Position numbers and translations under genes: made by a program. From Bacteroidales bacterium UBA4231 (GTDB lineage Bacteria > Bacteroidota > Bacteroidia > Bacteroidales > UBA932): 45,980 nucleotides of DNA. Under the pieces are notes generated by a model. It was not told the DNA's origin, searched no databases, and saw nothing but the letters and a program-made list of their open reading frames with translations. The stretch lies in the NCBI GenBank assembly GCA_002396335.1, contig DGXN01000025.1:74004-119983 (forward strand), written 5' to 3'. Numbering within the stretch: position 1 is the stretch's first letter; each line of letters begins with the position of its first letter. Below, piece after piece: positions 41,530 to 45,980 of the stretch.

Positions 41530-42822
41530 ATGAACAGACGTGAACTGGAAATCATGGCGCCTGCGGGCAACTTCGGCTGCCTGGTCGCCGCCATTCAGGG
41601 CGGGGCCGACTCGGTGTACTTCGGCATCGGCCACCTGAACATGCGGTCGCATTCGGCCAACAATTTTACCCGGGAAGACCTCCCGGAAATCGTGCGCATC
41701 TGCCGCGCATACGGCATCCGGGCGTACATGACGCTGAACATCACCCTTTACGGCGAGGACTTGGAAGAAGCCCGCGAGACCCTCCGTGCGGCCAAGGCGG
41801 CCGGGGTGGACGCCATCATCGCATCCGACATGGCGGCCATTCTGTACTGCCGTGAGATCGGCCTGGAAGTGCACATTTCCACGCAGCTGAGCATCTCCAA
41901 CGTGGAAGCTCTCCGCTTCTACGCCCAGTGGGCCGACGTCGTCGTCCTGGCCCGCGAGCTGAACCTTTTGCAGGTGAAAGCCATCCACGAAGCCATCGTG
42001 TCGGAGCACATCACCGGTCCCTCCGGGAACCTGGTCCGAATTGAGATGTTCGCCCACGGGGCCTTCTGCATGGCCGTTTCCGGAAAGTGCTACCTGTCCC
42101 TGGCGGCGTACGGGGAAAGTGCCAACCGGGGAGCCTGCATGCAGGTGTGCCGCCGCGGCTACCTGGTCACCGACTACGAGACCGGCAACCAGATCCACAT
42201 CGACAACAAGTACATGATGTCCCCGAAAGACCTGTGCACCATCGAATTTGCCGACAAGTTCGTCGAAGCCGGCGTCAAGGTATTCAAGATCGAAGGCCGC
42301 GCCCGCAGCGCAGACTACGTAAAGACCACCGCCCAGTGCTATCGGAAAGCGGCCGATGCTGTGGCCGACGGCACCTTCACCCCTGAGATGGGCTCCGCCC
42401 TCAAAGAAGAGCTCGCGACCGTGTTCAACCGCGGTTTCTGGGACGGCTACTACCTGGGCGCCAAAATGGGCGAATGGAGCTCCGTCTACGGCAGCCAGGC
42501 CACCCGGCGGAAAGTCTATGTGGGAAAAGTCACCAACTGGTTCGCGCGCATCGGCGTCGTGGAAGTGCAGGTGGAAGCCACCCCGCTCCGGAAAGGCGAG
42601 GAGATTCTCTTTATCGGCCACACCACCGGCATCCTGCCCGTGAAAGCCGAAGACCTCCGTGTGGACCTTGAGCCGGCCGATGTCTGCCCCCAGGGCGTCC
42701 GCTGCTCCATCGCCGTTCTGCTGGAAGGAATGCCCGAAGACCATGTAAACCCGGACAGCGAGCCCGGGGAGCGCCTGCATCCCCGCCGGGGCGACAAAGT
42801 CTTCCGCTGGGAGACAGTGTAA
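41530..42822 (+). CDS. U32-family peptidase-like protein (TrhP/YegQ type)
   Basis: 430 residues. The N-terminal TIM-barrel shows IMAPAGNFGCLVAAIQGGADSVYFG, AYMTLNITLYGEDLEEA and VHISTQLSISNVEALRFY; the U32 signature region with conserved cysteines is FAHGAFCMAVSGKCYLS and NRGACMQVCRRGY; FKIEGRARSADYV follows, and a C-terminal beta-barrel extension starts near residue 330. E. coli YegQ (TrhP) takes part in tRNA hydroxylation (ho5U34), with the cysteines thought to bind a metal cluster; collagenase activity is known for other branches. Short C-terminal domain, so a tRNA-modification role is favoured. Confidence 0.88.
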   Translation: MNRRELEIMAPAGNFGCLVAAIQGGADSVYFGIGHLNMRSHSANNFTREDLPEIVRICRAYGIRAYMTLNITLYGEDLEEARETLRAAKAAGVDAIIASDMAAILYCREIGLEVHISTQLSISNVEALRFYAQWADVVVLARELNLLQVKAIHEAIVSEHITGPSGNLVRIEMFAHGAFCMAVSGKCYLSLAAYGESANRGACMQVCRRGYLVTDYETGNQIHIDNKYMMSPKDLCTIEFADKFVEAGVKVFKIEGRARSADYVKTTAQCYRKAADAVADGTFTPEMGSALKEELATVFNRGFWDGYYLGAKMGEWSSVYGSQATRRKVYVGKVTNWFARIGVVEVQVEATPLRKGEEILFIGHTTGILPVKAEDLRVDLEPADVCPQGVRCSIAVLLEGMPEDHVNPDSEPGERLHPRRGDKVFRWETV

Positions 42823-42839
42823 AATATCGGCAAAAGCCT

Positions 42840-42847
42840 TATCTTTG
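42840..42847 (+). promoter_or_regulatory. -7 element of the polyprenyl synthetase gene
   Basis: TATCTTTG, 15 nt before ATG 42863, within the 40-nt gap after the U32 gene. Confidence 0.6.
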
Positions 42848-42862
42848 TAGAAAACTGCGTCT

Positions 42863-43924
42863 ATGATTTCTGAAGCCCTTCTTGACCAGGCTGTCCGGGA
42901 CCTCTTCTCCCGGATTGAGTTCCAAAAAGACCCCGCCGGCCTGTACGACCCGCTGCGGTATATGATCTCAATCGGCGGAAAACGTATCCGTCCCAAGCTG
43001 TGCCTGACCACTTACGGCCTTTTCCAGGACCGGCTGACAGACCAGATCCTGGAACCGGCGGCCGGGCTGGAAGTGTTCCATACCTTCACCCTCATCCACG
43101 ACGACATCATGGACCGGAGCCCCTTGCGCCGCGGACACGACACCGTCTGGAAAAAGTGGGACGAAGACACCGCCATCCTCAGCGGCGACGTCATGTGCAT
43201 CGACGCCTACAAACGCATCGCCAAGGCACCGGCCCCGGTCCTCGGCGACGCCCTGTCCCTGTTCTCAAAAACGGCCTCCGAAGTGTGTGACGGCCAGCAG
43301 ATGGACATGGACTTCGAGAAAGAGGACATCGTCACCATGGACCGGTACATGCAGATGATCGGCCTGAAGACCGGCGTCCTGATCGCCTGCGCGGCCCAGA
43401 TGGGCGCCCTCATCGGCGGGGCCGATCCCGTCACCCAGCACAGCCTGTACCAATACGGCTACTACCTGGGCCTCGCCTTCCAGGTGGCCGACGACTACCT
43501 GGACGCTTACGGGGACCAGAAAGTGTTCGGCAAACCCATCGGCGGAGATATCCTGAACGGGAAAAAGTCCTGGCTCACCATCCGCGCCTACGAAAAAGGC
43601 GCCACCGCCGTGGCCGACGCCCTCACCGCCCCCGCCGCCACCCCCTCCGAACAGGCTGCCAAGATCGCCCGCGTCAAAGCCCTCTACGACAGCGTCGACG
43701 TCGCCTCCGACGCCCGCCAGACCATTGCCGACCTCACCGCCACCGCCATCGCCAAAGGCTCCGCCGCCTGTGAGGCTGGGGGTGCTCGTTCTGCTGGGGG
43801 TGCTTGTTCTGCTGCGGTTGCGGGTTCGGTTCCTGCCCCGGCTGCGGGTTCGGTTCCTGCCCCGGCTGCGGGCCGTGAAACCCTCTGCCAGTTCGCCGAC
43901 CACCTCATCGGCCGGACATTCTAA
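42863..43924 (+). CDS. Polyprenyl synthetase (trans-isoprenyl diphosphate synthase) with repeat-derived C-terminal insert
   Basis: 353 residues. Both Asp-rich motifs are present: DDIMD (80-84) and DDYLD (210-214), with GGKRIRPKL (38-46) and GLAFQVADDYLDAYGD. The enzyme condenses isopentenyl diphosphate onto an allylic starter to make farnesyl/geranylgeranyl or longer diphosphates for undecaprenyl or quinone synthesis. Normal members have about 320-325 residues. Here roughly 30 Ala/Gly/Pro/Ser-rich residues (about 304-337) interrupt the C-terminal helices just before the conserved end ETLCQFADHLIGRTF. The insert is coded by two 18-bp and two 24-bp tandem repeats. The last 60 bp are repeated downstream in the same frame. 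Confidence 0.93.
   Translation: MISEALLDQAVRDLFSRIEFQKDPAGLYDPLRYMISIGGKRIRPKLCLTTYGLFQDRLTDQILEPAAGLEVFHTFTLIHDDIMDRSPLRRGHDTVWKKWDEDTAILSGDVMCIDAYKRIAKAPAPVLGDALSLFSKTASEVCDGQQMDMDFEKEDIVTMDRYMQMIGLKTGVLIACAAQMGALIGGADPVTQHSLYQYGYYLGLAFQVADDYLDAYGDQKVFGKPIGGDILNGKKSWLTIRAYEKGATAVADALTAPAATPSEQAAKIARVKALYDSVDVASDARQTIADLTATAIAKGSAACEAGGARSAGGACSAAVAGSVPAPAAGSVPAPAAGRETLCQFADHLIGRTF
43775..43867 (+). repeat. Tandem repeats inside the polyprenyl synthetase gene
   Basis: Two 18-bp units (43775-43792, 43793-43810; one difference; start GCTGGGGGTGCT) and two identical 24-bp units (43820-43843, 43844-43867; start GCGGGTTCGGTTCC). Both unit lengths are multiples of three, so the frame is kept. They code for the GGARSA-type and GSVPAPAA repeats. 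Confidence 0.9.
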
Positions 43925-44137
43925 TCTGTAGCTTCATACAAACTGCCCGGCTGCATCTTGTATATGCTTCCGGGTGCCCCTGTGTGTTCCCTGGTGTTCC
44001 TATGTGTGCCCTGGTGCCCCTGTGTGTGCCCTGGTGCTCCTATGTGTGCTCCCGGCTGTTCCTGTGTGCTCCCTGGTGCGGGCTGTGAAACCCTCTGCCA
44101 GTTTGCCGACCACCTCATCGGCCAGACATTCTGATCT
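43868..44137 (+). repeat. Direct repeat of the polyprenyl synthetase 3' end with an open linker
   Basis: Copy 1 (43868-43927) is the gene's own end with its stop codon; copy 2 (44078-44137) differs at 4 of 60 positions and lies exactly 210 bp downstream, in the same frame. From the codon after the TAA at 43922 there is no stop until TGA 44132-44134. The 69 codons encode a Cys/Pro/Gly/Val-rich linker and then ETLCQFADHLIGQTF, a second version of the C-terminus. Confidence 0.85.
43973..44080 (+). repeat. 20/21-bp tandem repeats between the two C-terminal copies
   Basis: Six units begin with GG(T/C) at 43973, 43993, 44013, 44033, 44054 and 44075; consensus GGTGYYCCTRTGTGTGCYCT. Because the first units are 20 bp long, the reading frame through the array shifts from unit to unit but stays open. 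Confidence 0.75.
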
Positions 44138-44141
44138 CCGG

Positions 44142-44167
44142 AGGGGTGCACTTTCCGGTGCACCCCT
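44142..44167 (+). repeat. GGGGTGCAC-family hairpin
   Basis: Perfect 10-bp stem AGGGGTGCAC / GTGCACCCCT with a 6-nt loop TTTCCG, directly after the duplicated C-terminal copy. Confidence 0.75.
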
Positions 44168-44239
44168 TGCCATTTCTGACACTGTGCTCCCGGGCAATAC
44201 ACTTTCCCTGTCTCCATCTTCGCCCATTCCCCCTGTTAA

Positions 44240-44379
44240 GGCACAGATACCCGCATCTTTGGCGCAGGTGTCCTCATTTTTGGTGCAGGCCCTGACTTAA
44301 ATGGCGCAGGTTCTGACTTAAATGGCGCAGGCGTTCGCATCTTTGGCGCAGGTCCGTTTTTATGGCCAGGACCTGCGCC
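44240..44379 (+). repeat. 21-bp phased repeat array 2
   Basis: Units at 44240 (GGCACAGAT, degenerate), 44261, 44282, 44303, 44324 and 44345, all exactly 21 bp apart, follow the GGYGCAGGT-N12 pattern of the array at 38168. The last unit pairs with an inverted unit: GGCGCAGGTCC (44345-44355) and GGACCTGCGCC (44369-44379) form a perfect 11-bp stem. One more forward GGCGCAGGC occurs at 44407. Confidence 0.85.
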
Positions 44380-44433
44380 GCAAAATGCCACTCTATGCTC
44401 CCCAGTGGCGCAGGCTGACTGTTCCTGATTTTG

Positions 44434-44568
44434 GTTGACTGTCTGCGTGTCTTATCGCGTGTGAAAGTTGACTCGGGTTTAACTGCTATTACTGGTTTTT
44501 GTTGACTATCGGGTGTTATCCCTAAGTTTGGTTTACTTTCCGAGTCTTATCGCTGTCAGGGGTTGACT
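44434..44568 (+). repeat. Degenerate GTTGACT tandem array next to the insertion sequence
   Basis: GTTGACT at 44434, 44467, 44501 and 44562 and GTTTACT at 44531, spaced 30-34 bp; three of the units also share a TTATC 15-18 nt further on (44452, 44516, 44547). The last TTGACT is the proposed left end of the insertion sequence. An inverted pair CTGTCAGGGG (44553-44562) / CCCCTGACAG (44592-44601) spans this boundary. Confidence 0.6.
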
Positions 44569-45569
44569 GACGGCCGGAGGCCGGAGGGAGACCCCTGACA
44601 GCATGGCAAAGGTAAACTTTTTTCAGCGATTCCCAAAGCCTGTGCAGCCTTGATGGCCTCATCCCGGTAACTGTGCCAGCGCTTTTTGATTTCCCCCTCA
44701 CAGAAAGCGGCCTGAGCCGGCGTCATCATGTCGATACTCATGTGCGGCCGCCGGGTATTGTAGAAGTCAATCTTGACAACGAGATCTTCGCGCAAGGCTT
44801 CGATACTGTGGTATACGAGCCCTTTGAGGAGTTCGTTCTTGACGGTATTGTTGATGCGCTCCGCCTGGGGATTGTCCTTCGGATCACCGCTCTCCGTCAT
44901 GCTTATCCTGATGCCGTGTGCCTTCAACAGGTCGGTATATTGGAAGCTTGCGTACTGGCAGCCGCGGTCAGAATGATGTATCAAGTCCGTCTTCTTCGCG
45001 CCGTCAAGTCGTTTCAGGGCCATTTTGAGTGCGTCGACAGGGTGACAGGTCGCCAGCGTGTCGCCCAGGCTCCAGCCGACAATCTCCTCCGTGTACGCGT
45101 CAAGGATGATCGACAGATAGGCGAAGACGTATCTGTGTTCGCTGACCCAGACAGGGATGTACGTGATGTCTCCAACCCATAGCTGGTTTGGCCGCGTGGG
45201 AATAAGACTCTTGACGAGATTGGGATACAGCGGCAGATCGTGGTTCGAGTCCGTAGTCTTCGTACTTATCCGCTTGCGTTTCCGGACCTTGAGGTTGTAG
45301 GCATCAATAATGTCCTCGAACTTGTCCCTGCCGATATGATAAACGAGGCCTTGCTCCTGTTCGTACAGGTGCCAGAGCTTCATTCCACCAATTCCAGGAT
45401 CAATCGCCCGGACTTCCATGATAAACTTCAAGGCATTGGTAATTAATAGGTTCTTAAACAGAGACTTCGCTTCGTCGTACTTGTAGAACGCCTGCTTCGT
45501 CACGCCAAGCAGCGCGCAGAGGGGAGCAACCGGATATCTCCGGTTGTCCCTCGCGTGCAGGCTCTTCAC
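44556..45569 (-). CDS. IS3-family transposase OrfB (DDE integrase core)
   Basis: 337 residues from GTG 45569, overlapping the OrfA stop (GTGA). HTH_21-type N-terminal segment (PGIGGMKLWHLY), then the rve core with the DDE triad: Asp in WVGDITYIPV, Asp in HHSDRGCQYAS and Glu in NPQAERINNTVKNELL, the last two spaced as in IS3 elements. YNTRRPHMSIDMMTPAQA is the typical C-terminal motif. In family members the active enzyme is the OrfAB fusion made by frameshifting. The final residues (LRPSVNP) are coded by the terminal repeat and sequence just outside it. Confidence 0.93.
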   Translation of the reverse strand: MKSLHARDNRRYPVAPLCALLGVTKQAFYKYDEAKSLFKNLLITNALKFIMEVRAIDPGIGGMKLWHLYEQEQGLVYHIGRDKFEDIIDAYNLKVRKRKRISTKTTDSNHDLPLYPNLVKSLIPTRPNQLWVGDITYIPVWVSEHRYVFAYLSIILDAYTEEIVGWSLGDTLATCHPVDALKMALKRLDGAKKTDLIHHSDRGCQYASFQYTDLLKAHGIRISMTESGDPKDNPQAERINNTVKNELLKGLVYHSIEALREDLVVKIDFYNTRRPHMSIDMMTPAQAAFCEGEIKKRWHSYRDEAIKAAQALGIAEKSLPLPCCQGSPSGLRPSVNP

Positions 45570-45958
45570 CGCTTGACGCCAACTTTTTTTCTGATGGGGA
45601 TGTTGAACTGCTTTTCGGCCACGTTTATCATCTCATCATACAAATCGGCACGAAGCTCGGCTTTCTGTAGCTCGACCCTCAAACGGCCAAGCTCTTCCTT
45701 CAAGGCCTTGATCTCTTCCAGGGAGGCCTTCTCCTGACGCTCGATAGCGGCAGGATCCACAAGTTTTGGAGTGCTGGCTTTCTGCATCTGATAGCGATAT
45801 TCCGGATTCTCGCTTACAAAGTTACGAATCCATCGCAAAATAGTTGATCTTGAGACCGGAATTAAGTGCGTAATCCGCAAACTTCCCAGTCCTTCCTCGA
45901 AATACAGGCGTATCACCTCATCGTAATACATAGCCTGGTTTTCTTTGGTCTTTCCCAT
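45566..45958 (-). CDS. IS3-family transposase OrfA (helix-turn-helix protein)
   Basis: 130 residues from ATG 45958, 22 nt inside the right end. A helix-turn-helix (YFEEGLGSLRITHLIPVSRSTILRWIRNFV, about 15-44) binds the terminal repeats; a leucine-zipper coiled coil follows (LEEIKALKEELGRLRVELQK, about 80-99). Near its end, AGAAAAAAAG sets up a -1 slip into the orfB frame. The gene appears intact. Confidence 0.9.
   Translation of the reverse strand: MGKTKENQAMYYDEVIRLYFEEGLGSLRITHLIPVSRSTILRWIRNFVSENPEYRYQMQKASTPKLVDPAAIERQEKASLEEIKALKEELGRLRVELQKAELRADLYDEMINVAEKQFNIPIRKKVGVKR
45584..45590 (-). promoter_or_regulatory. Programmed -1 ribosomal frameshift site (A7G)
   Basis: Seven As followed by G near the end of orfA. 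Slipping back one base here reads on as AGT TGG CGT CAA GCG GTG AAG, which enters the orfB frame without a stop, giving OrfAB as in other IS3-family elements. Confidence 0.75.
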
Positions 45959-45980
45959 CTCTTGCTTGATTGGGAGTCAA

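Larger units (their letters stand above)
44563..45980 (-). mobile_element. IS3-family insertion sequence
   Basis: About 1418 bp, the usual size. It carries overlapping orfA and orfB on the minus strand with a -1 frameshift signal. Read inwards, both ends start TTGACT, the right one exactly at the last base of the window; beyond six bases the two ends do not match well. The left boundary is therefore uncertain: orfB runs 7 nt past it to 44556, and several similar TTGACT motifs lie further left. A target-site duplication cannot be checked because the right flank is outside the window. Confidence 0.75.

Noticed and set aside
43921..44217. Gly/His/Thr-rich 98-codon frame on the minus strand
   Set aside because: It is the complement of the tandem array and of the duplicated polyprenyl synthetase 3' end; no promoter.

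Overview
The window looks like chromosomal DNA of a GC-rich member of the Bacteroidales, probably a gut or rumen lineage. Three things support this: promoters of the Bacteroidetes type (TAnnTTTG, in the better cases with TTG or TTTG 19-21 nt upstream) precede at least a dozen genes; Shine-Dalgarno motifs are nearly absent; and the gene content includes DUF4250, DUF4251, DUF4491, BACON/Big2 lipoproteins, many lipobox-bearing glycoside hydrolases and an EF-hand micro-protein. Genus cannot be fixed without a search.

Layout. 1-3.7 kb: truncated C4-dicarboxylate transporter, then upp, a secreted lactonase-type beta-propeller and yqeY. 3.1-4.8 kb: small genes (DUF4250, PAS) mixed with three gene remnants (proC N-terminus, CpsB/YwqE-type PHP phosphatase N-terminus, aldo-keto reductase). 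4.8-8.6 kb: a large BACON/Ig lipoprotein, an EF-hand small protein, tRNA-Arg(TCT) and an unknown secreted protein. 8.7-16.2 kb: one rightward operon with outer-membrane polysaccharide export protein, chain-length protein, GH92 and GH125 alpha-mannosidases. 16.2-20.4 kb: a leftward lacI-GH130-GH92 operon. 20.5-31.4 kb: a leftward operon with membrane protein, RNase R, GH3, GH2, GH29 and a patatin-like lipase, most junctions overlapping. 31.4-36 kb: recO, rdgB, an AlkZ-related gene, DUF4491 and a C-terminal processing protease. 36-37.5 kb: an unknown protein and an EamA transporter. 37.5-38.75 kb: a gene-free, repeat-dense island. 38.75-41.5 kb: dinB-DUF4251-DUF4230-like operon, divergent from a U32 peptidase gene and a polyprenyl synthetase gene. 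43.9-44.56 kb: a second repeat island. 44.56-45.98 kb: an IS3-family insertion sequence whose outer terminus coincides with the window edge.

How the genes work together. The enzymes GH92, GH125, GH130, GH2, GH29 and GH3 match stepwise removal of mannose, galactose and fucose from host- or plant-type N-glycans. Most carry signal peptides or lipoboxes; GH130 and LacI are cytoplasmic. No SusC/SusD pair is present, so glycan uptake must be encoded elsewhere.

Most unusual sequence: (i) two arrays of a 21-bp unit (GGYGCAGGT plus 12 variable bases), each ending in units of opposite orientation that form hairpins; (ii) a 168-bp element with terminal inverted repeats in four copies; (iii) a hairpin family built on GGGGTGCAC; (iv) an in-frame duplication, exactly 210 bp apart, of the last 60 bp of the polyprenyl synthetase gene, joined by an open Cys/Pro/Gly-rich repeat. 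All calls are from reading the sequence; no database or folding computation was run.
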